DNA of 6,188 bases from Sphingobacteriia bacterium. GTDB lineage: Bacteria; Bacteroidota; Bacteroidia; NS11-12g; UBA955. The stretch spans positions 1 to 6,188 of the forward strand of contig JAGKXC010000103.1 in NCBI GenBank assembly GCA_021151535.1, read 5' to 3'. The translations under genes and the position numbers were made by a program. The notes under the pieces are model-generated. The model ran no database searches. It was not told where the DNA came from and was given only the letters and a program-made list of their open reading frames with translations. Shown here in pieces: positions 1 to 6,188 of the stretch. Each line of letters starts with the position of its first letter. The stretch's first letter is position 1.

Positions 1-39
1 CACCCATTGCACAAATTGCTTTGCGTGTATATTATTTAA

Positions 40-222
40 AACCATTTCTTTTTCAATTATCCTGATTTAAGCAGTAGCAATCTGCAAAATCTGGATTTAC
101 CGGGTGCGAAATTCATAGTGTCGCTACCTCTCATTTGCGTTGCATTTATTGCCTCGATAATTGGCATCGTGCATCGCCCTACACTAAAATTTTCTAAACA
201 AACAAAACAACAACAAACATGA
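40..222 (+). other. Start-less open frame upstream of the operon; possible broken C-terminus of an upstream gene
   Basis: After an in-frame TAA at 37-39 this frame stays open for 60 codons and stops with the TGA at 220-222, overlapping the adaptor's ATG as ATGA. It has no ATG codon; the only GTG codons (118 and 169) are too late to explain most of it. The translation contains PGAKFIVSLPL followed by a hydrophobic run (roughly codons 26-45) and then a basic, Gln-rich tail, so it reads like a last membrane helix with a cytoplasmic tail. A second frame (from position 3, stop at 63-65) is open from the window edge, and losing one T from the T run at 49-53 would join it to this one. It may therefore be the end of an upstream gene with a frameshift or sequence error, a decayed remnant, or chance in AT-rich DNA. 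No family is recognised. Confidence 0.25.
187..218 (+). promoter_or_regulatory. A/C-rich translation leader of the adaptor gene
   Basis: The bases just before the ATG at 219 consist almost only of A and C with a few T (repeats of the type AAACAAAC and CAACAA), and there is no GGAG-like Shine-Dalgarno motif. Unstructured A-rich leaders of this kind are typical of Bacteroidota, where initiation often does not depend on Shine-Dalgarno pairing. This supports the chosen start. I found no convincing Bacteroidota-type promoter (TTTG, spacer, TAnnTTTG) in 1-218, so the transcription start remains unknown. Confidence 0.5.
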
Positions 223-1298
223 AAAATATAGCATTATTGTTATCCATCGTGGGGCTCACATTAGGAAGCTGCAACCACAAAAAAGAAGAAACTGAAGCAA
301 CTGTAAAACTTACTGCAACTGCTGCGTTGCAAAAAGACACGCTGATTACCAAATCCTATGTTTGTCAGATTAAATCTGTTCAACACATTGAGTTACGTGC
401 GCTGGAAAAAGGATATATCCAAAAAATCTACGTAGACGAGGGACAAGCGATCAAAAAAGGTCAATTGATGTTTCAGATTATGCCGGTAATATACAAGGCC
501 GAGATGCAAAAAGCCAAGGCTGAGGCTGAGTTTGCGGAAATTGAGTACGCTAACACCAAACAACTGGCCGATAAAAATGTAGTTTCACAAAACGAATTGG
601 CGCTATCAAGGGCCAAATTAAACAAGGCGAAAGCGGAATTGGCCTTGGCTGAATCACATTTTAACTTTACCGAAATTCGGGCTCCTTTTGACGGTATAAT
701 GGATCATTTCCAAGTGCGGTTGGGGAGTTTGGTAGATGAAGGCGATTTACTCACCACATTGAGCGACAACAGCAAAATGTGGGTGTATTTCAACGTTCCG
801 GAAGCGGAATATTTGAATTACAAGCTCAATTTATCTGAGCAAAACTTAAATACTGTTAGTTTACAGATGGCCAACGGTCAGGTTTTCAATCAAATTGGCA
901 AAGTAGAAACCATTGAAGCCGATTTCAACAATGAAACTGGCAACATAGCATTTAGGGCCACTTTTCCTAATCCAAAATTATTGTTACGCCATGGTGAAAC
1001 TGGTAATGTATTGATGAATATTCCTATAAAAAACGCTGTGATCATTCCTCAAAAAGCCACATTTGAAGTGCTTGAGAAGAAATACGTTTATGTAATTGAC
1101 GGTAAAGGAGTTGTACATGCCAGAGAAATTCAAATCGGCTATGAATTACCTGATATTTATATAATCAAAGGGGGACTTCAGCCCAACGAAAAGATTTTGT
1201 TGGAGGGAATTCGCAAGGTTACTGATAACCAGAAAGTGGAATTCAAATTCGAAGAACCCAAGAAGGTACTTCAGAATTTAAATGTTTATGTAGAGTAA
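219..1298 (+). CDS. RND efflux periplasmic adaptor subunit (membrane fusion protein, HlyD/AcrA family), lipoprotein
   Basis: This 359-residue protein is the periplasmic bridge of a tripartite pump, linking the inner-membrane transporter to the outer-membrane channel encoded downstream. Residues 1-18 form a lipoprotein signal with lipobox LGSC and lipidation at Cys18. The first half of the lipoyl (barrel-sandwich) domain lies at about 54-88 (GYIQKIYVDEGQAIKKG), the alpha-helical hairpin at about 90-147 (charged, Ala-rich), and the second lipoyl half at about 150-182 (IRAPFDGIMD). A beta-barrel follows at about 187-270 and a membrane-proximal domain at about 271-345. At the hairpin tip the Leu and Ser of the RLS channel-docking motif are present (Leu116, Ser123), but the Arg position appears to be Asn112. 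Length is normal for the family. The ATG at 219 is chosen because it gives the intact signal peptide and follows the A/C-rich leader. It is the first gene of the operon. Family assignment is firm; substrate is unknown. Confidence 0.95.
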   Translation: MKNIALLLSIVGLTLGSCNHKKEETEATVKLTATAALQKDTLITKSYVCQIKSVQHIELRALEKGYIQKIYVDEGQAIKKGQLMFQIMPVIYKAEMQKAKAEAEFAEIEYANTKQLADKNVVSQNELALSRAKLNKAKAELALAESHFNFTEIRAPFDGIMDHFQVRLGSLVDEGDLLTTLSDNSKMWVYFNVPEAEYLNYKLNLSEQNLNTVSLQMANGQVFNQIGKVETIEADFNNETGNIAFRATFPNPKLLLRHGETGNVLMNIPIKNAVIIPQKATFEVLEKKYVYVIDGKGVVHAREIQIGYELPDIYIIKGGLQPNEKILLEGIRKVTDNQKVEFKFEEPKKVLQNLNVYVE

Positions 1299-1300
1299 AA

Positions 1301-1306
1301 AAGGAG
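1301..1306 (+). promoter_or_regulatory. Shine-Dalgarno site of the RND transporter gene
   Basis: AAGGAG lies in the 16-base gap between the adaptor stop (1296-1298) and the transporter ATG at 1315, leaving 8 bases before the start codon. It fixes the start of the transporter and contrasts with the first gene of the operon, which has no such site. Confidence 0.8.
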
Positions 1307-1314
1307 ATTAAATC

Positions 1315-4300
1315 ATGTTTAGCAAATTCATCAAACGACCCGTACTCGCCATTGTAGTATCGTTGGTTATATTATTTGTGGGGATTTTGGCGATCAAAAC
1401 CCTACCCACTTCACAATTCCCGGAGGTAGCGCCACCGGTAGTTATGGTAAGTGCATCCTATCCCGGTGCCAGCGCAAAATCTTTGGCCGAATCGGTGATT
1501 ATCCCTTTGGAGCAATCCATCAATGGTGCTTGGGGCATGCGGTATATGACTTCCGATGCCACCAGTGCCGGCGAGGCCAATATCCAGGTGGTATTTGAGC
1601 CTGGCACCGACATCAACCAGGCCCTTGTGCAGGTATCTAACAGGGTACAGCAGGTTACCAACCGTTTGCCCACTTTGGTTCAACGCGAAGGTGTGGTTAT
1701 CACACCGGTTATCCCGAGTATGTTGATGTATGTGAACTTGTACAGCAAAGACAAAAATGCCAACATGCGATTCCTTTTCAACTATGCAGGGGTAAACATG
1801 GTTCCAGAACTTCAACGTATCAACGGAGTTGGTCAAGTTCGTATTTTGGGCAGTAGACAGTACGCAATGCGTGTATGGTTAAACCCAGAGAGAATGAGAG
1901 CTTACAGCATATCGCCCGACGAAGTAATGGAAGCCTTAAACCAACAAAGCATCATCGGAAAACCTGGAAGATTGGGTCGTGGCGATGGCGAAAAAGCGGA
2001 AGCATTGGAATATGTTTTGGCTTATTCTGATCGTTTGAACGACCCCAAACAGTACGAAAACGTAATCATCAAGGCCAATCCTAATGGTGAAATATTGCGA
2101 TTAAAGGATATCGCCACAGTGAATTTGGGCAGTGAGTATTATGATATTTATTCCAACATGAACGGCCATCCTTCTGCGGCGATGGTAATCAAGCAAACAT
2201 ACGGCAGCAATGCTAGCGAGGTAATCAAGCAGGTAAAACTCAAGCTTGAGGAATTGAAAAAATCATTCCCGCCTGGTATGGATTACGAAATCAGTTACGA
2301 CGTTTCCAACTTCCTTGATGCTTCAATTGAGAACGTATTACACACATTAAGAGATGCATTTATATTGGTAGCGCTAGTGGTATTTATTTTCTTGGGCGAT
2401 TGGCGTTCAACATTAATCCCTACCCTTGCCGTTCCGATTTCATTGATTGGCTCCTTCTTTTTCATGCAGCTTTTCGGTTTAACCATCAACATGGTTACCT
2501 TGTTTGCATTGGTTTTGGCGATTGGAATTGTAGTAGATGATGCGATTGTGGTAGTGGAAGCGGTGCATGCCAAGATGGAAGAAGAGCACTTATCGCCCTA
2601 TAACGCAGTTAGAAAAGTAATTGGAGAAATTAGCGGCGCCGTAATTGCCATTACATTGCTGATGGTCTCCGTATTTGTTCCAGTATCGTTTATGACTGGT
2701 CCGGTGGGAACTTTCTACAGGCAATTTTCAATTACCATGGCCTCATCAATTGTGTTGTCGGGAATTGTGGCATTAACAGTTACACCTGTTTTGTGTGCGA
2801 TTATTTTGAAAAACAACCACGGTGTTCCGCGCAAGAAAACTTGGTTAAATCGCTTGTTAGACAAATTCAACCAAGGATTTGAAAAACTTACTGGCAAATA
2901 CGTGGGCTTATTGAGATTAATTGTGAACCGCAAGTTTATAACCATGGGATTGTTTGCCGCTTTTGCCATAGGCATTTTGGGTGTGAGCAACAGTTTACCT
3001 ACTGGATTTATTCCCAGTGAAGACCAAGGTATGGTGTATGCGATTGTGCAAACTCCTCCGGGTTCTACTTTGGAGCAAACCAATGCCATTTCAAACCGAT
3101 TGGTAGAAGATATTCAGAAGGTTGAGGGAATTAAATCCGTTTCATCCATTGCGGGGTATGAGGTACTTACCGAAGGTAGAGGTTCAAATGCCGGCACTTG
3201 CTTAATTAACCTTAAGCCTTGGAATGAAAGAGAACATACTGTTACTGAGATTATTAAAGAATTGGAAGAAAAAGCCAAAGACATTCCGGGTGCAACCATT
3301 GAATTCTTTGATCCCCCAGCCGTTCCAGGATTCGGTGCGGCAGGTGGTTTTGCCTTGCAATTATTAGATAAAACCAATACTGGCGATTACAAACAGCTAG
3401 AAAAGGTAAAAACCGATTTCATGAATGAGCTTAAAAAGCGTAAAGAGCTCACTGGTTTATTTACCTTCTTCAGTGCAAATTATCCGCAATATGAAATTGA
3501 GATCGACAACCAGGCGGCGATGCAGAAAGGAGTTTCCATTGGCAATGCAATGAATACGCTCTCCATTTTTGTTGGTAGCACTTACGAATTGGGCTTCATT
3601 AAATACCAAAGATTCTTTAAAGTTTTCGTGCAAGCCGATCCAAAATTCAGAAAATTGCCTACTGATTTGTTAAATTTATATGTAAAGAGCGATAAGGGCG
3701 AAATGGTTCCTTTCTCTGCCTTCATGCGTTTGAAGAAACAACAAGGAGCCAATGAAATCAACCGTTACAACATGTACAACACTGCAGGTATTCGCGGTGG
3801 TCCGGCAGAAGGTTATTCCAGTGGTGAGGCGATTAAAGCCGTGCAAGAAGTGGCGGCCAAAACCCTTCCACATGGTTACGACATTGACTGGGCGGCGTTA
3901 TCTTATGATGAAACTCGCCGCGGCAACGAAGCTATTTACATTTTCATTATCGTTTTGGTATTTGTGTACTTGGTTTTGGCCGCGCAATATGAAAGTTTTA
4001 TCATTCCATTGGCTGTAATTTTCTCTTTACCAGCGGGTATTTTTGGTTCATTCTTATTGATCAAAGGATTAGGATTGGCCAACGATATTTACGCCCAAGT
4101 GGGACTGGTAATGTTAGTGGGATTATTGGGTAAAAACGCCGTGTTAATTGTGGAATTTGCTGTTCAAAAGCAACTAGAAGGATTATCAGTTTTTGAAGCA
4201 GCCATTGAAGGCGCAAAGGTGCGATTCCGTCCAATTTTGATGACTTCATTTGCTTTCATCGCCGGATTAATTCCCTTGGTAATTTCTCATGGTGCTGGGG

Positions 4301-4527
4301 CTATTGGTAATAGAACCATAGGTGCTTCTGCGTTAGGAGGCATGTTGTTTGGTACCATCTTCGGTGTAATTATCGTGCCGGGATTGTATTACATCTTCGG
4401 TAAAATGGCCGAAGGAAAGTCATTAATCAAGGGTGAAGACGACAGTCCGCTGTCTGAAGACTTTGTTCACCATCATGTAGATCAATACATAGAATCATCT
4501 GAGGAGGAGAAAAACAATGAAAACTAA
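1315..4527 (+). CDS. Efflux RND transporter permease subunit, HAE1 family (AcrB/MexB-like)
   Basis: This 1070-residue proton-driven antiporter is the inner-membrane motor of the pump and works as a trimer in the AcrB family. The standard layout is visible: TM1 at about 10-28, a first periplasmic loop (about 30-335), TM2-TM6 at about 345-498, TM7 at about 541-558, a second periplasmic loop (about 560-870) and TM8-TM12 at about 872-1028. The proton-relay residues are intact: Asp408-Asp409 in GIVVDDAIVVVE (TM4), Lys940 in GLLGKNAVLIVEFA (TM10) and Arg972 in RFRPILMTS (TM11). The porter domain has YPGASAKSLAES and GVGQVRILGSRQYAMRVWLNP. The switch-loop region (about 614-627, GYEVLTEGRGSNAG) is two residues longer than that of E. 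coli AcrB and lacks its phenylalanines, so the substrate range should not be copied from AcrB. The tail after TM12 is long, acidic and His-containing. No frameshift or lesion is seen. The gene overlaps the channel gene by 11 bases. Confidence 0.97.
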   Translation: MFSKFIKRPVLAIVVSLVILFVGILAIKTLPTSQFPEVAPPVVMVSASYPGASAKSLAESVIIPLEQSINGAWGMRYMTSDATSAGEANIQVVFEPGTDINQALVQVSNRVQQVTNRLPTLVQREGVVITPVIPSMLMYVNLYSKDKNANMRFLFNYAGVNMVPELQRINGVGQVRILGSRQYAMRVWLNPERMRAYSISPDEVMEALNQQSIIGKPGRLGRGDGEKAEALEYVLAYSDRLNDPKQYENVIIKANPNGEILRLKDIATVNLGSEYYDIYSNMNGHPSAAMVIKQTYGSNASEVIKQVKLKLEELKKSFPPGMDYEISYDVSNFLDASIENVLHTLRDAFILVALVVFIFLGDWRSTLIPTLAVPISLIGSFFFMQLFGLTINMVTLFALVLAIGIVVDDAIVVVEAVHAKMEEEHLSPYNAVRKVIGEISGAVIAITLLMVSVFVPVSFMTGPVGTFYRQFSITMASSIVLSGIVALTVTPVLCAIILKNNHGVPRKKTWLNRLLDKFNQGFEKLTGKYVGLLRLIVNRKFITMGLFAAFAIGILGVSNSLPTGFIPSEDQGMVYAIVQTPPGSTLEQTNAISNRLVEDIQKVEGIKSVSSIAGYEVLTEGRGSNAGTCLINLKPWNEREHTVTEIIKELEEKAKDIPGATIEFFDPPAVPGFGAAGGFALQLLDKTNTGDYKQLEKVKTDFMNELKKRKELTGLFTFFSANYPQYEIEIDNQAAMQKGVSIGNAMNTLSIFVGSTYELGFIKYQRFFKVFVQADPKFRKLPTDLLNLYVKSDKGEMVPFSAFMRLKKQQGANEINRYNMYNTAGIRGGPAEGYSSGEAIKAVQEVAAKTLPHGYDIDWAALSYDETRRGNEAIYIFIIVLVFVYLVLAAQYESFIIPLAVIFSLPAGIFGSFLLIKGLGLANDIYAQVGLVMLVGLLGKNAVLIVEFAVQKQLEGLSVFEAAIEGAKVRFRPILMTSFAFIAGLIPLVISHGAGAIGNRTIGASALGGMLFGTIFGVIIVPGLYYIFGKMAEGKSLIKGEDDSPLSEDFVHHHVDQYIESSEEEKNNEN
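4501..4509 (+). promoter_or_regulatory. Shine-Dalgarno site of the channel gene, inside the transporter's last codons
   Basis: GAGGAGGAG ends 7 bases before the ATG at 4517 and contains a full AGGAGG core (4502-4507). It lies within the transporter reading frame, where it encodes part of the Glu-rich end (EEEK). With the 11-base gene overlap this suggests translational coupling of the channel to the transporter. Confidence 0.75.
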
Positions 4528-5950
4528 TCTATTTAAACCCCTAATAATATTGCCTTTGATTGCTATTTTGGCTTCCTGCAATATACCCAAAATCAGCAAC
4601 AAAGCGGTGAGCAACCATACCCCCGCCCAGTTTCCACTGGGCGGGAGCGACACCGCCAATACCGCAATAACACCATGGAAATCGTTTTTCAAAGACAGTT
4701 TATTGATCTCATTGATAGATACTGCATTGAAAAACAATCAGGAACTTAATATTACCTTACAAGAGATCAATATCGCCAAGAATGAAATTCGCAGTAAAAA
4801 AGGAGCGTACTTGCCGTTCTTACATGCTGGAACCGCCGCAAATGTTGAAAAAGTAGGCAGATATACCAGTCAGGGAGCCAATGATGCCAACACTGAGATA
4901 ATGCCTGGAAAGAAATTTCCAGATCCTTTATCTGATTATTATTTCGGATTACAACTTTCGTGGGAATTGGATATTTGGAAAAAATTGCGCAATGCCAAAA
5001 CTGCAGCTATACATCGCTACTTGGCATCGGTAGAAGGAAAGAACTTTATGGTAACCCATTTGGTTTCTGAGATTGCTGACACTTATTACGAGTTAATCTC
5101 CTTAGACAACCAATTGAGCATCTTAAAGCAAAACATTGAAATACAACAAAATGCACTATCCATTGTGAAGTTAGAAAAGATCTCAGCTAGGGTTACTGAA
5201 TTAGCGGTAAAGAAATTTGAAGCAGAAGTATTGAAGAATCAAAGCCATCAGTATTTCTTGATGCAGCAGATTGTAGAAACCGAGAATCATTTAAATTTCC
5301 TACTGGGTCGCTACCCTACTCCCATCGCCAGAAATTCCAACAATTTTGCTAATCTAAAGCCAGAGAACATCCAAGTTGGAATAGCGTCGCAACTGTTGAT
5401 TAACCGTCCCGACATCCGAAAAGCGAGTGAAGAATTGGCTGCAACACACTGGGAATTGAAGAGTGCGAAGGCTGAGTTTTATCCTTCCTTAATGTTGTTG
5501 GGGGGATTGGGTTATCAAGCTTTTAATCCCAAATATTTAATTCAATCACCTGAATCGATGTTATACAACATGGCAGGAGAATTTTTAGGGCCTTTAATTA
5601 ATAGAAATGCCATTAAAGCCAACTTTTTAAATGCGAATTCCAAGCAAATTCAGGCTGCTTATCAGTTTGACCAAACCTATTTAAAAGCATTTATAGAAGT
5701 AAGCAATCAACTTTCAAAGTTGAACAATTTGAAAACCAGTTTTGATTTGAAAGCTCAACAAGTAGAGGCATTAACACAATCCATTGACATCTCTACTACA
5801 TTGTTTAAATCAGCAAGGGCAGACTACATGGAAGTGTTGATGACTCAACGTGATGCATTGGAATCCAAATTTGATTTGATTGAATTGAAAAAACAGCAAA
5901 TGAATTCTATGATTGATTTGTATCAAGCGCTTGGTGGCGGTTGGCGATAA
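4517..5950 (+). CDS. Outer-membrane efflux channel, TolC/NodT family lipoprotein
   Basis: This 477-residue protein is the outer-membrane exit duct of the pump; proteins of this family form trimeric beta-barrels with a long periplasmic alpha-helical tunnel. Residues 1-21 are a lipoprotein signal with lipobox LASC and lipidation at Cys21, as expected for the NodT/OprM type. Two outer-membrane efflux repeats follow, roughly 60-265 and 290-475. Family landmarks are WKSFFKD (54-60), FGLQLSWELDIWKKLRNA (143-160), LLGRYP (262-267), LLINRPDIRKASEEL (293-307), AEFYPSL (319-325), YMEVLMTQRDAL (437-448) and the terminal LYQALGGGW (468-476). Both ends are complete and the length is normal. The start at 4517 gives the intact signal and has a strong ribosome binding site inside the preceding gene. 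Residues 36-44, in the variable linker after the lipid anchor, are encoded by a GC-rich perfect palindrome. Family assignment is firm. Confidence 0.96.
   Translation: MKTNLFKPLIILPLIAILASCNIPKISNKAVSNHTPAQFPLGGSDTANTAITPWKSFFKDSLLISLIDTALKNNQELNITLQEINIAKNEIRSKKGAYLPFLHAGTAANVEKVGRYTSQGANDANTEIMPGKKFPDPLSDYYFGLQLSWELDIWKKLRNAKTAAIHRYLASVEGKNFMVTHLVSEIADTYYELISLDNQLSILKQNIEIQQNALSIVKLEKISARVTELAVKKFEAEVLKNQSHQYFLMQQIVETENHLNFLLGRYPTPIARNSNNFANLKPENIQVGIASQLLINRPDIRKASEELAATHWELKSAKAEFYPSLMLLGGLGYQAFNPKYLIQSPESMLYNMAGEFLGPLINRNAIKANFLNANSKQIQAAYQFDQTYLKAFIEVSNQLSKLNNLKTSFDLKAQQVEALTQSIDISTTLFKSARADYMEVLMTQRDALESKFDLIELKKQQMNSMIDLYQALGGGWR
4622..4645. repeat. Perfect 10-bp inverted repeat inside the channel gene
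   Basis: The left arm CCCGCCCAGT (4622-4631) and the right arm ACTGGGCGGG (4636-4645) are exact reverse complements around the 4-base loop TTCC. The left arm starts exactly at codon 36 of the channel gene, and the element encodes PAQFPLGG in the linker after the lipoprotein cysteine. The surrounding 60 bases (4621-4680) are about 62% G+C by hand count, well above neighbouring DNA. In mRNA it would form a very stable hairpin about 105 bases after the start codon. It could be a dispersed palindromic repeat inserted in frame, an mRNA structure that tunes expression, or chance; the sequence alone does not decide. Confidence 0.85.
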
Positions 5951-5962
5951 CTAAAAGTAATG

Positions 5963-6001
5963 AAACATGAGTTAACCCACAAGTTGGGTTAGCTCATGTT
6001 T
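5963..6001 (+). terminator. Hairpin after the operon, probable first terminator
   Basis: A 17-bp stem, starting 12 bases after the channel stop codon, is formed by AAACATGAGTTAACCCA (5963-5979) and TGGGTTAGCTCATGTTT (5985-6001). It has one G-U wobble and a 5-base loop (CAAGT). What follows is T-rich but broken by G (TTTGTTGTTGG), so on the + strand it is a weaker terminator than the next one. It may also protect the 3' end of the mRNA. The A-rich left flank becomes T-rich on the opposite strand, so it could also stop transcription coming from the right. Confidence 0.6.
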
Positions 6002-6015
6002 GTTGTTGGTTCTAT

Positions 6016-6049
6016 AAAGCAGCTCGGAAACGGGCTGCTTTTATTTTTT
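6016..6049 (+). terminator. Rho-independent terminator with GAAA tetraloop
   Basis: The stem AAAGCAGCTCG (6016-6026) pairs with CGGGCTGCTTT (6031-6041) over 11 bp with one G-U wobble and is closed by a GAAA loop of the stable GNRA class. It runs straight into the T-rich tract TTTTATTTTTT (6039-6049). This is the expected form of an intrinsic terminator for the + strand and marks the end of the three-gene transcript. Confidence 0.9.
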
Positions 6050-6082
6050 AACGCAATTTTGAAAAAACCTTTTTAGCGCAAT
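6045..6082. repeat. Short imperfect direct repeat behind the terminator
   Basis: TTTTTAACGCAAT (6045-6057) and TTTTTAGCGCAAT (6070-6082) match at 12 of 13 positions with a 25-base period. GCAATTA then occurs twice more nearby (6084-6090 and 6100-6106). The first copy overlaps the T tract of the terminator. This could be a small duplication, a pair of binding sites, or chance in AT-rich DNA; nothing adjacent shows a function. Confidence 0.45.
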
Positions 6083-6188
6083 GGCAATTATGATTTTTTG
6101 CAATTACTCATTACCCTAACGCTACAAACCCGAGAGCCAACATATTGAAAATCAATCATAAAGCCACGCACATTAATAATCATTATGT
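6051..6188. other. AT-rich intergenic flank with no recognisable gene
   Basis: No reading frame on either strand looks like a gene; the longest ATG-started ones I noticed are about 12 codons on the + strand (from 6081) and 23 codons on the - strand (ending near 6090), with no supporting features. A small inverted repeat ATTGA/TCAAT (6144-6156) is present. No clear promoter was found in either direction, so the next gene probably begins beyond the window. Confidence 0.6.

Noticed and set aside
20..50. Possible Bacteroidota promoter starting with TTTG at 20-23
   Set aside because: No TAnnTTTG box lies at the right distance; CTCATTTG at 130-137 matches only partly and has no paired upstream box.
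100..132. Histidine-kinase C-terminus suggested by PGAKFIVSLPL
   Set aside because: The short match resembles the end of a kinase ATPase domain, but the residues before it do not fit and a hydrophobic helix follows where such proteins normally stop. It is too weak to name a family.
1411..1836. Long antisense open frame (141 codons) opposite the start of the transporter gene
   Set aside because: It lies wholly inside a clearly conserved coding region, and its translation is rich in His and Cys without domain character. It is a by-product of the codon composition of the sense gene. The same applies to shorter antisense frames at 2295-2573, 2715-3089, 3114-3377, 3676-3873, 4061-4249 and 4495-4737.
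3752..4018. Same-strand frame of 88 codons inside the transporter gene
   Set aside because: It is a shifted reading of the conserved porter/TM8 segment; the true frame is intact across it, so there is no frameshift and no nested gene.
6114..6141. Integron attC-like site (CCCTAACG ... GAGAGCCAAC)
   Set aside because: The core sites do not fit the RYYYAAC/GTTRRRY pattern, the arms do not pair into the expected fold, and there is no integrase or cassette context.
6145..6180. Sigma70-like promoter (TTGAAA with TAATAAT) near the right edge
   Set aside because: The spacer is about 23 bases, too long, and AT-rich DNA gives such matches easily.
1..6188. Mobile elements, CRISPR arrays, tRNA or rRNA genes
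   Set aside because: No transposase or integrase, no regularly spaced long repeats and no tRNA- or rRNA-like segments were seen anywhere in the window.

Overview
The window carries one complete tripartite RND (resistance-nodulation-division) efflux operon on the + strand, with short flanks. The likely source is a member of the Bacteroidota. The reasons are moderate-to-low GC, a first gene preceded by an A/C-rich leader without a Shine-Dalgarno sequence, short lipoprotein signals ending in LGSC and LASC, and protein sequences of the style usual for HAE1-type pumps in that phylum. The genus cannot be told from the sequence.

Layout: positions 1-218 are upstream flank. No complete gene is visible there, but a start-less open frame (40-222) ends in an ATGA overlap with the first gene and may be the broken or frameshifted tail of an upstream gene. 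Then come the periplasmic adaptor lipoprotein (219-1298), the inner-membrane RND transporter (1315-4527) and the outer-membrane TolC/NodT-type channel lipoprotein (4517-5950). The first two genes are 16 bases apart; the last two overlap by 11 bases. Two hairpins follow in tandem (5963-6001 and 6016-6049), the second a textbook intrinsic terminator. The remaining ~140 bases are AT-rich and hold no recognisable gene.

The three proteins should form one envelope-spanning pump. The transporter uses the proton gradient to take substrates from the periplasm or the outer leaflet of the inner membrane, the adaptor bridges the periplasm, and the channel passes substrates through the outer membrane. Substrates cannot be inferred, and no regulator lies in the window.

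This is an ordinary efflux operon and I see no new biological system. The points most worth a second look are a perfect 10-bp GC-rich palindrome embedded in the channel gene just after its lipoprotein signal, the unexplained open frame upstream, and the dual-use GAGGAGGAG stretch that encodes the transporter's acidic tail and serves as the channel gene's ribosome binding site.
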